Shown: positions 15,739 to 24,539 of the stretch, in pieces | How positions within the stretch are numbered: position 1 is the first letter of the stretch | How the letters are laid out: each line of letters begins with the position of its first letter | Source: JABDGZ01 sp964483785 | GTDB taxonomy: Bacteria; Omnitrophota; Gorgyraeia; Zapsychrales; Fredricksoniimonadaceae | DNA: 64,000 nt | Assembly: GCA_964483785.1 (NCBI GenBank) | Contig: CAZACW010000002.1 | Location: forward strand, 1-64,000 | Reading direction: 5' to 3' | Program-made: the position numbers and the translations under genes | The notes under the pieces: model-generated | Database searches by the model: none | Told to the model about the DNA's origin: nothing | What the model saw: the letters and a program-made list of their open reading frames with translations, nothing else

Positions 15739-17924
15739 CAATATGGATCATATCGGTGATCGCCACCATCTATGTGGCAGACCAAAAAAGGCTTGGAATT
15801 GTCGGGTTCTTTTTCCTGGCTTTAATCACGGGACCGCTGGCGCTGATGATCGTTTTATTGGCCAATTCCAGAAATTCGTCCAACATGATCAAGACCTATG
15901 GCGCAAACACTATCGGAGAAGCCAGGCAGCAGCTCCAGGATTTGAAAATGTCATTGTATGCCCAGGAAGAAAAGATCAGGAATTTGGAAATTCTGATCAA
16001 CAAACTTTCCGGCGCAACGACAGAAAGCCCGATCGATCAAACAATTAAGCCTGAAATGCCCATTATGCCGCCGGCCCCTGTTTTGTCCGCAGGGCCCCAG
16101 CCTGTCCCTGCCGCTTTGAAGAAGTCTGATATGGAATTGGACTTCGGCCGCAATTGGTTAAACAAGATCGGCATCGCGGTGTTTGCTTTAGGCATGGCCT
16201 TTTTGATCAGTTATACGTTTAAATATTTAGGTCCTTTGGTGAAAATCGCCTTTGGTTATTTTGTGGCCGGAATCATCTTTTATACCGGCATCAAATTGGA
16301 AATTCAGGAAAAATTGAAGAATTACGGACGGGCTTTAATGGGCGGGGCCTGGGCCATCATTTATTTTACCACCTATGCCATGTATCATTTTGACGCCTCG
16401 AGAATCATCGGCAGCCAATTCCTGGATGTGCTGCTGCTTGGGGGCGTGGTCGTCGGCATGATGGTCCACACGTTAAGGTATAAATCGGAAGGGATGATGG
16501 CCGTGGCCCTTTTGGTGGCCTATATGACGACGACCATAGGGCCTATCACGAACTTTACCATTGTCAGCAATATCATGCTGGCCTTGCTTATTTTATTCTT
16601 GGTTTACCGCTTTCAATGGGTCAAATTGCTTACTTTAGGGATCATCATGACCTACGGCATCCATTATGTTTGGGTGGTGCCGCATTTGACCATGGGCCAT
16701 GATCGAATGGGTCTGGGCTTCCTGACCACCTATCTGGCCGTGTTTTTCGTCGGCGCCCATTTGGTCTGGAATATCAAAGATAAGATGTTGTCCAGCGCCC
16801 TGGCAGCGTCGAATTTCGGCAATCTGGCCCTTTACAGCGCCCTGTCCTACCCGCTGATATTCAGATTGTATTATGACCAGCGCTTTGAAATTATCCTGGC
16901 CGAGGGCATCATTTATCTTTTGTCCGCCTATCTTATCAAAAGGCTGGGTCAGCAAAAATTGTTTATCAGCGATATTGTGGCCGGAGTTTTTGCCGTCACC
17001 TACGCGCTGTCCTTGAAATTCGTCCCGTCAACGTCCATCATCCTTTGGCTGATCGAAGTCCCGTGCTTATTGTTCATCAGCATTAATTTTAAGGAAAAGG
17101 TGTACAGGTATCTGGCCTATGCCCTGGCTGTGGTGGTCAGCTTGCGGATTTATGCCTTGCATCTCTTCGGTCATTTGCCGGACATTGAATTTTTGTGGGC
17201 GGCGCTATCTATGGCCGGATGTTTCGGCATGACGCAGTATCTGTTGAAAGAAGAGGACAAAGACCACAGGGACGAGCTCTTTGACCAGCTTTTTTCCTTA
17301 TCAGCGTGCCTTTATATGTTCAGCTGGATTTGGACCTGGGTCGATCAGCCTTACAAGTCCTTTGTCATGTCCTTGCAAGGATGGATTTATCTGGTCATCG
17401 GCGCGCTTTTGAATCAAAGGCGCTTCAGGGCCTATGCCTATGCCGCGTTTGCAGGCTCAGTCCTCATATTTGTGATTGAACAGCTCTATGTCAATTCTGA
17501 AGTTTTGAAATGGTTTATCATAGGCTTTGATGTCTTGTCCATCCTGGGCTTATACCGCGTGGTCAATTATGTGAAGCAGAATTATCCCAAACATATTTTT
17601 ATGGAATATGAGGAAGAGCTCGCCTTTGGCGCCGGGCTCATTGTTCTGGTTGATGCGATATTCCAATATGCGGCGGCGCCATGGATATCATTGAGTTTGG
17701 GGTGTGCCAGCGTCGCCTTGATTTTAGCGGGCTTTGTCAGCGGTTTTAAAACCGAGCGTCTGGGGGGCATGGCCTTGCTGGCCCTGACCTTGGGCCGAGT
17801 CGTTTTAGTGGACCTCTCGGGCCTGGACATCATTTTTAAAATCATCACCTTGATTGTTTTGGGGATCTTGTTTTTAGGTGTATCTTATGTCTATAACCGG
17901 TTCAACATTAAAAAGAACGAATAA
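15729..17924 (+). CDS. DUF2339-type multi-span membrane protein
   Basis: A 731-residue integral membrane protein. An N-terminal helix is followed by a coiled-coil segment (about residues 60-95), a proline-rich linker (about 105-130), and then roughly 18-20 hydrophobic helices to the end, with FGRNWLNKIGIAVFALGMAFL at the start of the membrane core. This layout is that of DUF2339 predicted membrane proteins, whose role is unknown. It has a strong ribosome-binding site (AAGGAGG) and is followed 11 bp later by another membrane gene. Confidence 0.75.
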   Translation: MFLTIWIISVIATIYVADQKRLGIVGFFFLALITGPLALMIVLLANSRNSSNMIKTYGANTIGEARQQLQDLKMSLYAQEEKIRNLEILINKLSGATTESPIDQTIKPEMPIMPPAPVLSAGPQPVPAALKKSDMELDFGRNWLNKIGIAVFALGMAFLISYTFKYLGPLVKIAFGYFVAGIIFYTGIKLEIQEKLKNYGRALMGGAWAIIYFTTYAMYHFDASRIIGSQFLDVLLLGGVVVGMMVHTLRYKSEGMMAVALLVAYMTTTIGPITNFTIVSNIMLALLILFLVYRFQWVKLLTLGIIMTYGIHYVWVVPHLTMGHDRMGLGFLTTYLAVFFVGAHLVWNIKDKMLSSALAASNFGNLALYSALSYPLIFRLYYDQRFEIILAEGIIYLLSAYLIKRLGQQKLFISDIVAGVFAVTYALSLKFVPSTSIILWLIEVPCLLFISINFKEKVYRYLAYALAVVVSLRIYALHLFGHLPDIEFLWAALSMAGCFGMTQYLLKEEDKDHRDELFDQLFSLSACLYMFSWIWTWVDQPYKSFVMSLQGWIYLVIGALLNQRRFRAYAYAAFAGSVLIFVIEQLYVNSEVLKWFIIGFDVLSILGLYRVVNYVKQNYPKHIFMEYEEELAFGAGLIVLVDAIFQYAAAPWISLSLGCASVALILAGFVSGFKTERLGGMALLALTLGRVVLVDLSGLDIIFKIITLIVLGILFLGVSYVYNRFNIKKNE

Positions 17925-17935
17925 AAGGAGCCAAG

Positions 17936-18754
17936 ATGGGATTTATAAAAAGATTGGCAAACGGCTGGAAATTGTCCCTGATCAGTTTCCAGTTGATTGA
18001 CAGCCATAAAGAGCTGCTTTTGTTTCCCCTCTTATCCACGATCTCTTTGCTGGGCATGGGAGTGAGTTTTATCTTTTGCGCCGGCTCTTTTTCGGGTGGG
18101 TATGAAGGTTATCATGGATCGGGATCCGCGACCCAATATCTTTTATTATTGGCCTTCTATTTGATCAATGCTTTTGTGACTATATTTTTTAATGTGGCCT
18201 TGATCCACTGTACCTTTAAGATATTGAAAGGGGAACAGGCGACAATCAGCGAAGGCGTGGCGTTCAGTTCGTCCCGCTTGAATTTAATATTATCTTGGTC
18301 CTTGGTATCTGCCACCGTCAATGTCGTATTAAAACTTATCGAGAAGCGCAGCATTCTTTTGACAGGCATGATTACAAGAATGTTCGGGATGCTCTGGTCA
18401 CTGGCCACTTTTTTGGTCATTCCCGTGATGGTGTATGAAAATTTGGATGTTGGTGCCGCCATCAAGCGTTCTGCGCAGTTATTTAAGGAAACTTGGGGAG
18501 AAAACGTGGCAGCCGGGTTTAGTTTCGAGGCCATTGGATTTATTATATTCTTGGCATCATTCATTTGTTTAGGCAGTTTAATGCTTCCCAACCATTGGTT
18601 CCTTTATTTGGCTGTCATGGTCCTGGTCGGTTCAATCATCTACACGGTCATTTCTGCAGTTGAGACCGTATTCTTGGCCATGATGTATCAATACGCGACA
18701 AAAGATCCGGTCGAAAAAGATGCGATGATGAAATTCGGGGACGTATTCAAATAA
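17936..18754 (+). CDS. Membrane protein, DUF6159-like
   Basis: A 272-residue protein with about six transmembrane helices. The opening RLANGWKLSLISFQ and KELLLFPLLSTIS resemble the DUF6159 family, whose members begin with a conserved amphipathic stretch before a first helix. Function unknown. RBS AAAGGAG precedes the ATG. Probably the last gene of the MarR operon; no clear terminator follows. Confidence 0.65.
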   Translation: MGFIKRLANGWKLSLISFQLIDSHKELLLFPLLSTISLLGMGVSFIFCAGSFSGGYEGYHGSGSATQYLLLLAFYLINAFVTIFFNVALIHCTFKILKGEQATISEGVAFSSSRLNLILSWSLVSATVNVVLKLIEKRSILLTGMITRMFGMLWSLATFLVIPVMVYENLDVGAAIKRSAQLFKETWGENVAAGFSFEAIGFIIFLASFICLGSLMLPNHWFLYLAVMVLVGSIIYTVISAVETVFLAMMYQYATKDPVEKDAMMKFGDVFK

Positions 18755-18791
18755 TGGGTCCGATTGCAACACATTGAAAGGTCGCTTTAGT

Positions 18792-18820
18792 TTGTTCGCT
18801 CCCAAAAGGCGTGTTATAAT
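18792..18820 (+). promoter_or_regulatory. Promoter of the small TA-like islet
   Basis: TTGTTC (18792-18797), 17-bp spacer, TATAAT (18815-18820), 26 bp before the first small ORF. Confidence 0.5.
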
Positions 18821-18846
18821 TTAGATGTTTTGGAAAGGATGAGATA

Positions 18847-18942
18847 ATGGAATCGATTAGAGAAGTCATGCTGGCGAGCGAATCCGTCCTTAAAAAAGAT
18901 TGGGATCTCTCCCAAGAAGATAAGGCGTGGCAAGATATATAA
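18847..18942 (+). CDS. Putative small antitoxin (31 aa)
   Basis: A 31-residue frame MESIREVMLASESVLK ... EEDKAWQDI-like ending (seen as SQEDKAWQDI). The pattern of a short acidic peptide with D-W-x-x-x-x-E-D-x-A-W is typical of minimal antitoxins encoded just before PIN-domain toxins. It has a GGATGAGA ribosome-binding site, its own promoter and lies 25 bp before the PIN gene. It probably neutralises the PIN nuclease by direct binding. Confidence 0.6.
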   Translation: MESIREVMLASESVLKKDWDLSQEDKAWQDI

Positions 18943-18967
18943 GGGTCATTTTTGATTAAGGATCAGT

Positions 18968-19420
18968 GTGAATAAAGAAAAGCTTTATTTCGATACATCT
19001 GTTCCAAGCGCGTATTATGATAAACGTACTAAAGAACGCATGGAATTGACCAAAGAATTTTGGGGAAAATTGAAAACGTATGAGCTTTATGTTTCAACCC
19101 TTGTTCTTGATTAATTGAATCAAGCTGATCCAGCAAGTTTAAAAAAGAATCTATTAGGCCTCGTTAATAAATGTGAAGTTTTGGAATTAGATGGAGAAGT
19201 TGAAGATTTAGCTGAAAAGTATGTAAAAGCGGGCATTTTGCCGCAAAAATATTTTAATGATGCTTTGCATATCGCCGTAGCCGTTGTGAATGGTATCAAA
19301 TTTCTTGTGAGTTGGAACTTTAAGCATTTTGTGAATGTCAAGACACGTCATATGGTTAATTTGATCAACCATCAGGAAGGTTATGGAGTTATTGAAATTA
19401 TTGCGCCACCTGAACTTTAA
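18968..19420 (+). pseudogene. PIN-domain toxin with an in-frame TAA
   Basis: Read from GTG 18968 the frame gives a PIN domain: LYFDTSVPSAYYD, then a TAA at 19112-19114 after STLVLD, then continues in the same frame with LNQADPASLKKN, the acidic DALHIAVAVVN and LVSWNFKHFVN to 19420. The stop replaces a position expected to be glutamate (GAA to TAA, one base change). PIN toxins are metal-dependent RNases; the split removes the first catalytic aspartate from the rest. An internal TTG at 19115 could start a fragment, but without the N-terminal aspartate it should be inactive. Confidence 0.75.
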
Positions 19421-19434
19421 AAGGAGGGATAAAT

Positions 19435-19614
19435 ATGTTTAATATTAATAAAGCCATTAAAGATTCTGGTCTTTCAAAATTAGAAATCACGCGCTTACAG
19501 AAGGAAATCAAGAAAGATTATCCCCATGACTCAATGTTATATGAATTGCATATGATCAGAGCATTGAGAGCAAAGAAGCTAAGAAGCAGTGTGTCAATCG
19601 CACATAAGGCTTAA
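19435..19614 (+). CDS. Small hypothetical protein (59 aa)
   Basis: Starts MFNINKAIKDSGLSKLE with a very strong Shine-Dalgarno (AAGGAGGGA) 5-6 bases upstream. Predicted mostly helical and basic at the C-terminus; the segment GLSKLEITRLQKE could be a helix-turn-helix. It lies 14 bp after the PIN remnant and 5 bp before the DUF2442 gene, the usual layout of a small TA-type pair. No family recognised. Confidence 0.6.
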   Translation: MFNINKAIKDSGLSKLEITRLQKEIKKDYPHDSMLYELHMIRALRAKKLRSSVSIAHKA

Positions 19615-19619
19615 TTGGA

Positions 19620-19907
19620 ATGATGCTTTATATAACCGAAGCCAAATATCTTGAAGATTATAAGATCCGAGTTGTTTTCAATGACGGAAAACAAGGTGTG
19701 GCTGATTTATTTGATGCCTTGCGCGGACCGGTTTTCATTCCCCTTAAAGACAAGAAATTATTTGCGCAGCTATGTGTCGATAAAGAAATGGAAACGATTG
19801 CGTGGCCCAATGGGGAGGATCTCGCTCCGGAATATGTTTATTTTAGGGCTTTTAAAGATGTTCCTGAATTGCAGAAGCAGTTTCAAGAATGGGGGTATAA
19901 AGATTAA
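19620..19907 (+). CDS. DUF2442 domain protein
   Basis: A 95-residue protein with the DUF2442 pattern: ITEAKYLEDYKIRVVFNDGKQGVADL at residues about 4-29 in outline, FIPLKDKKLFAQL and the ending EDLAPEYVYFRA. DUF2442 proteins are often encoded next to a small partner and have been proposed as toxin-antitoxin components or NAD-binding antitoxin-like proteins. GC is lower than in the flanking metabolic genes, consistent with transfer of 18.8-19.9 kb as a unit. Confidence 0.75.
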   Translation: MMLYITEAKYLEDYKIRVVFNDGKQGVADLFDALRGPVFIPLKDKKLFAQLCVDKEMETIAWPNGEDLAPEYVYFRAFKDVPELQKQFQEWGYKD

Positions 19908-19947
19908 AAATGCCACCTTTGATAAAACGATGGGGCAAGGCCGCCTT

Positions 19948-22900
19948 TTAATACCCCAAATTAGGCCCGAGCCATTTTTCGGCGGCTTCCTTGGTCATGT
20001 TTTTGCGGCGGGCGTAGTCTAAGACCTGGTCCTGGGCGATTTTGCCGATGGCAAAATATTTGGACTGCGGATGGGCCAGGTAAAAGCCGCAGACCGCGGC
20101 GGTGGGATACATCGCGAAGCTTTCCGTCAGGGTGATGCCGGTGTTTTGGGTGGCATCCAAAAGCCTGAACAAGGTCTCTTTCTCCGTATGATCAGGGCAG
20201 GCCGGATAACCCGGCGCCGGGCGGATACTGCGGTATTGGCCCAGGAGGATCTGTTCTTCGGTCAAATGCTCGTCCTTGGCAAATCCCCACAGATTTTTGC
20301 GCACCATCTCATGCATCAATTCCGCAAAGGCCTCAGCCAGGCGGTCTGACACGGCCTTGGCCATGATGCTTTTATAATCATCGTGGTCATCTTCAAATGT
20401 TTTGACCAAGGCATCCAGGCCGACACCCGTGGTCACGGCAAAGGCGCCGATATAATCCTTTACTCCGGATGATTTCGGCGCAATATAATCCGCGTGGGAC
20501 AAGAGGGGCTGGGCCTCGCTGACCTTGATCTGCTGGCGCAGATTATACAAGACATCCAGCACTTCACGCCGGTCATCGTTGGTATACAGCTCAATATCAT
20601 CATCGACGGAATTGGCCGGGAAAAACCCGACCACGGCATTGGCCCGCAGGAGTTTTTTCTTGATGATTTCATCCAAAAGCAAGTTGGCATCGTTATACAC
20701 CCGCAGGGCCTCGGCGCCCAGCACAGGGTCTTTGAGGATCTGCGGGAATTTGCCCTTCAATTCCCAGGTGATGAAAAAGGGCGACCAGTCGATCTTTTGG
20801 CGGATCAGATTCAGATCAAAACCGGCAAAGACCTTTAAGCCCAGGAAGGACGGTTTGGTGATCTGGACTTTTTTCCAGTCGGTCGTCAGGCCTTGTTTAC
20901 GGGCCTCGGCAATGGGTACAAAATTTTTGACGGATTGACGGCTGGCATGTTCCTGGCGCAGACGCTCGAATTCAACCCTGGTTTTTTCCACCAGTTCTTT
21001 TTTCAGCCGCGGTTCCATCAAACTGCGGCAGGCGCCCACACAGCGGGAAGCGTCCTTGCTGTGGATCACCGGATGCTGATACGCGGGCGCGATCTTGACT
21101 GCTGTATGCGCCGGCGAGGTGGTGGCCCCGCCGATCATCAGGGGCAGGGTAAAGCCCAAGCGCTGCATTTCACCGGCCACATGCACCATTTCATCCAGGG
21201 AAGGAGTGATCAGGCCTGAAAGGCCGACCACATCCGCCTTTTGGTGTTTGGCGGTTTCCAGGATTTTGGCGCAGGGGACCATCACGCCCAGATCGATGAT
21301 TTTAAATCCGTTGCAGGCCAGCACAACACCAACGATGTTTTTGCCGATATCATGCACATCGCCCTTGACCGTGGCCAGTACAACGGTGCCCGCGACCTTT
21401 CCGCCAGGGGCGGATCCGCCTGCGGCGGAGGCTTCCTGGCCCTTCTCTTTTTCAATGTATGGGCTTAAATAAGCCACGGCCTTTTTCATCACCCGGGCAG
21501 ACTTGACCACCTGGGGCAAAAACAGTTTGCCTGAACCGAACAGATCGCCGACCACATTCATCCCGGCCATCAAGGGCCCCTCGATCACATCCAGGGGGCG
21601 TTTGGATTGGCGCCTGGCCTCTTCGGTATCCGCTTCGATAAAATCCACAATGCCTTTGACCAAGGCATGGGAGAGCCTTTCCTGCACCGGCCAAGAGCGC
21701 CAGGCCACATCTTCTTCCTTTTTTTCGCCCTTGGATTTCACGTTTTGGCTAAACGCTACCAGCCGCTCCGTGGCATCAGCCCGGCGGTTCTGCAGAACAT
21801 CCTCGATCAACTCCAGAAGATCGCGGGGGATCTCGGCATAGACGCTGATCATGCCGGCATTCACAATGCCCATATCCATGCCGGCCTGGATGGCGTGATA
21901 CAGAAAAACGGAATGCATGGCCTCGCGCACCGGATCATTGCCGCGGAAGGAAAAGGAGACATTGGACACCCCGCCGGAAATCAAACAGCCTGGGCAGGCT
22001 TCCTTGATTTGGCGGACGGCCTCAAAATAATCCTTGGCGTAATTATTGTGCTCTTCGATGCCGGTGGCCACGGCAAAGATATTGGGATCAAAGATGATGT
22101 CCTGGGGCGCAAAGCCGATCTCCTGGGTGAGGATCTTATACGCGCGCCGGCAGATGGCCACACGCCGCTCGACGCTGTCTGCCTGGCCCTGCTCATCAAA
22201 GGCCATGACCACGGCCGCGGCCCCGTAATACAAGACCTTTTGCGCCTGTTCCTTGAAAGGCGCTTCGCCTTCCTTGAGGCTGATGGAATTGACGATGGAT
22301 TTGCCCTGCGCGCATTTTAAGCCAGCCTCAATCACCGGCCATTTGGAAGAGTCGATCATCAGCGGCACGCGGGCGATATCCGGTTCGGAGGCGATGAGAT
22401 TCAAGAATTTGGTCATGGCCTCGACGGAATTGAGCATGGCCTCATCCATGTTCACGTCAATGATCTGCGCGCCGTTGTCCACCTGCTGGCGGGCCACGGC
22501 CAGCGCCTCATCGAATTGTCCGGCGATGATCAGCCGGGCGAATTGCTTGGAGCCGGTGACATTGGTGCGCTCGCCCACATTGATAAAATTGCTGTCCTTG
22601 CGCACGAGCAGGGGCTCAAGACCGGAAAATGAGCTCAAAGGCGTGAGGGAAGGCCGCTTCCTGGGTTGAAGGCCCTTGACCGCCTCAGCCATGGCCTGGA
22701 TATGCGCCGGTGTTGTGCCGCAGCAGCCGCCGAGAATATTGAGAAAGCGGCTTTCAGCGAATTCCCTGACAATGGCGGACATTTCCCCGGCTTGCAGATC
22801 ATAATCGCCGAAAGCATTGGGAAGCCCGGCATTGGGATAACAGCTGATGAAGCAATCCGCGATCCTGGAGAGCTCCTCGATGTAGGGCCGCATTTCCTTG

Positions 22901-23661
22901 GGGCCCAGGGCGCAATTTAACCCGACGGCCAATGGTTTGGCATGCTTGATGGATATCCAGAAAGCCTCGGTGGTCTGGCCGGACAGGGTGCGGCCCGAGG
23001 CATCGGTGATGGTGCCGGAAATGATCAAGGGCAGGCGGGTGCCGATCTGATCGGAAACCGTTGCATACGCATAAATCGCGGCCTTGGCATTGAGCGTGTC
23101 AAAAATGGTTTCAATCAGGATCAGATCAACCCCGCCCTCGATCAGGCCTTTGAGCTGTTCGCTGTACGCCTCAACCAGTTGGTCAAAGGTGATGCCGCGC
23201 AAGGCCGGATTATTCACATCCGGCGAAATGGAGGCGGTGCGCGTGGTGGGGCCGAGGGCGCCGGCCACAAAGCGCGGTTTGGCAGGATCAGCCTTGGTCA
23301 TTTGCCGGGCGGCTTCCTTGGCCAATTTGGCCGCGGCCTTATTCAGCTCATGGACCAATCCTTCCATTTTATAATCTGCCATGCTGATGCGATTGCTGTT
23401 GAATGTATTGGTCTCAATGATGTCAGCGCCTGCCGCCAAATATTGACGGTGAATGTCCTGGATAATGGCAGGCTGGGTCAGGACCAGAAGATCGTTATTG
23501 CCTTTCAGATCCACCGGCCAGTCCTTGAAACGATCGCCGCGGTATTGCTGTTCATTGAGCTTGTGTTTTTGCACCATGGTGCCCATGGCCCCGTCCAGTA
23601 TCAGGACGCGCTCTTTGAGCAAGCTTTGAAGCGCTTCAAATTGTTTGGCCAGGGGGGTCAT
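19948..23661 (-). CDS. metH: Cobalamin-dependent methionine synthase
   Basis: MetH transfers the methyl group of methyltetrahydrofolate to homocysteine via cobalamin. The 1237-residue protein has the complete four-module order: homocysteine domain with zinc cysteines (GLNCALGP and GGCCGTTPAHI), pterin-binding domain (NVGERTNVTGS), B12 cap and Rossmann domain with the lower-ligand motif DVHDIGKN, and the SAM-binding reactivation domain with RPAPGYPACPDHTEK. Its ATG overlaps the metF stop (ATGA), so the two are co-translated. No SAM or cobalamin riboswitch was recognised upstream of the operon. Confidence 0.98.
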   Translation of the reverse strand: MTPLAKQFEALQSLLKERVLILDGAMGTMVQKHKLNEQQYRGDRFKDWPVDLKGNNDLLVLTQPAIIQDIHRQYLAAGADIIETNTFNSNRISMADYKMEGLVHELNKAAAKLAKEAARQMTKADPAKPRFVAGALGPTTRTASISPDVNNPALRGITFDQLVEAYSEQLKGLIEGGVDLILIETIFDTLNAKAAIYAYATVSDQIGTRLPLIISGTITDASGRTLSGQTTEAFWISIKHAKPLAVGLNCALGPKEMRPYIEELSRIADCFISCYPNAGLPNAFGDYDLQAGEMSAIVREFAESRFLNILGGCCGTTPAHIQAMAEAVKGLQPRKRPSLTPLSSFSGLEPLLVRKDSNFINVGERTNVTGSKQFARLIIAGQFDEALAVARQQVDNGAQIIDVNMDEAMLNSVEAMTKFLNLIASEPDIARVPLMIDSSKWPVIEAGLKCAQGKSIVNSISLKEGEAPFKEQAQKVLYYGAAAVVMAFDEQGQADSVERRVAICRRAYKILTQEIGFAPQDIIFDPNIFAVATGIEEHNNYAKDYFEAVRQIKEACPGCLISGGVSNVSFSFRGNDPVREAMHSVFLYHAIQAGMDMGIVNAGMISVYAEIPRDLLELIEDVLQNRRADATERLVAFSQNVKSKGEKKEEDVAWRSWPVQERLSHALVKGIVDFIEADTEEARRQSKRPLDVIEGPLMAGMNVVGDLFGSGKLFLPQVVKSARVMKKAVAYLSPYIEKEKGQEASAAGGSAPGGKVAGTVVLATVKGDVHDIGKNIVGVVLACNGFKIIDLGVMVPCAKILETAKHQKADVVGLSGLITPSLDEMVHVAGEMQRLGFTLPLMIGGATTSPAHTAVKIAPAYQHPVIHSKDASRCVGACRSLMEPRLKKELVEKTRVEFERLRQEHASRQSVKNFVPIAEARKQGLTTDWKKVQITKPSFLGLKVFAGFDLNLIRQKIDWSPFFITWELKGKFPQILKDPVLGAEALRVYNDANLLLDEIIKKKLLRANAVVGFFPANSVDDDIELYTNDDRREVLDVLYNLRQQIKVSEAQPLLSHADYIAPKSSGVKDYIGAFAVTTGVGLDALVKTFEDDHDDYKSIMAKAVSDRLAEAFAELMHEMVRKNLWGFAKDEHLTEEQILLGQYRSIRPAPGYPACPDHTEKETLFRLLDATQNTGITLTESFAMYPTAAVCGFYLAHPQSKYFAIGKIAQDQVLDYARRKNMTKEAAEKWLGPNLGY

Positions 23662-24539
23662 GGGTTTAAAGTTTTGAGGATCACATCCACCGGATGGATT
23701 TTATTGAGCGTATAAAAATGCAGGCCCGGCGCCCCGCCGGATAAAAGCCCCTGGGCTTGTTCGATGCAGAATCTGGTCCCTGCCTCGAGGGTTTTGGCGC
23801 GGTCCTCGGCGATGGGCTTAAAAATCGCATGGACCCTGTCCGGAATCGATGCCCCGCACAGGGCGCAGAAGCGCACCAGCCCGGGATAATCCGTGATCGG
23901 CAAAATCCCGGGGATAATGCGGGTCCCAACGCCTAATTTTTTCAAGCGCGCCACATAGTCGAAATAATCCTGGTTATCGAAAAATAGCTGGGTGATGACA
24001 AAATCCGCGCCGTGGGCGATTTTATTTTTGAGATACTGGGCGTCCAAATTACGGTCAGGGCAGAGCAGATGGCCCTCGGGAAAACCCGCCACCCCGATAT
24101 TGAAATCACTGCCGAAATGCTCCCGGATATAGGCCACCAATTCGAAACTAAAGTTAAAATGCTCCGGCCCCGGCTTCCAGTCGGGATTCTCCTTTGGGGG
24201 GTCTCCTCTTAGGGCCAGCACATTGCAGATCTTGCGCTGTTTCATCTCCTGCAAAATGCCCTTGATCTCATCCCTGGTATGCATGACGCAGGTGATATGG
24301 GCCATGGAAGGCACGCGCAGGTCATTTTGAATGTGGTCTACAATGTCCAGGGTCTTGGCCCTGCTCCCACCGCCGGCGCCGTAGGTGCAGGAGATGAAAT
24401 CCGGCTTCAAGGCGCAGAAATCCGGGACCATTTTCAGGAATTTCAAATGGCCTTCCTCGGTTTTCGGCGGGAAAAACTCAAAGGAAAAGGTCCGGCCTTT
24501 TTCCTTGAATATATTTTGGATTTTGGACATGGGGGTCAT
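23658..24539 (-). CDS. metF: 5,10-methylenetetrahydrofolate reductase
   Basis: MetF reduces methylenetetrahydrofolate to the methyl donor used by MetH. The 293-residue FAD-dependent TIM barrel shows FSFEFFPPKTEEG, SCTYGAGGG, the CNVLALRGDPP motif, GVAGFPEGH and QLFFDNQDYFDY, all typical. It lies between the membrane glycosyltransferase gene (start and stop nearly coincide) and metH (4-bp overlap). A start at 24530 (MSKIQNIF) is also possible. Confidence 0.97.
   Translation of the reverse strand: MTPMSKIQNIFKEKGRTFSFEFFPPKTEEGHLKFLKMVPDFCALKPDFISCTYGAGGGSRAKTLDIVDHIQNDLRVPSMAHITCVMHTRDEIKGILQEMKQRKICNVLALRGDPPKENPDWKPGPEHFNFSFELVAYIREHFGSDFNIGVAGFPEGHLLCPDRNLDAQYLKNKIAHGADFVITQLFFDNQDYFDYVARLKKLGVGTRIIPGILPITDYPGLVRFCALCGASIPDRVHAIFKPIAEDRAKTLEAGTRFCIEQAQGLLSGGAPGLHFYTLNKIHPVDVILKTLNP

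Noticed and set aside
19112..19114. Recoding (readthrough or unusual amino acid) at the TAA in the PIN gene
   Set aside because: TAA is rarely recoded, no stimulatory structure was noticed, and simple mutation of GAA explains it.
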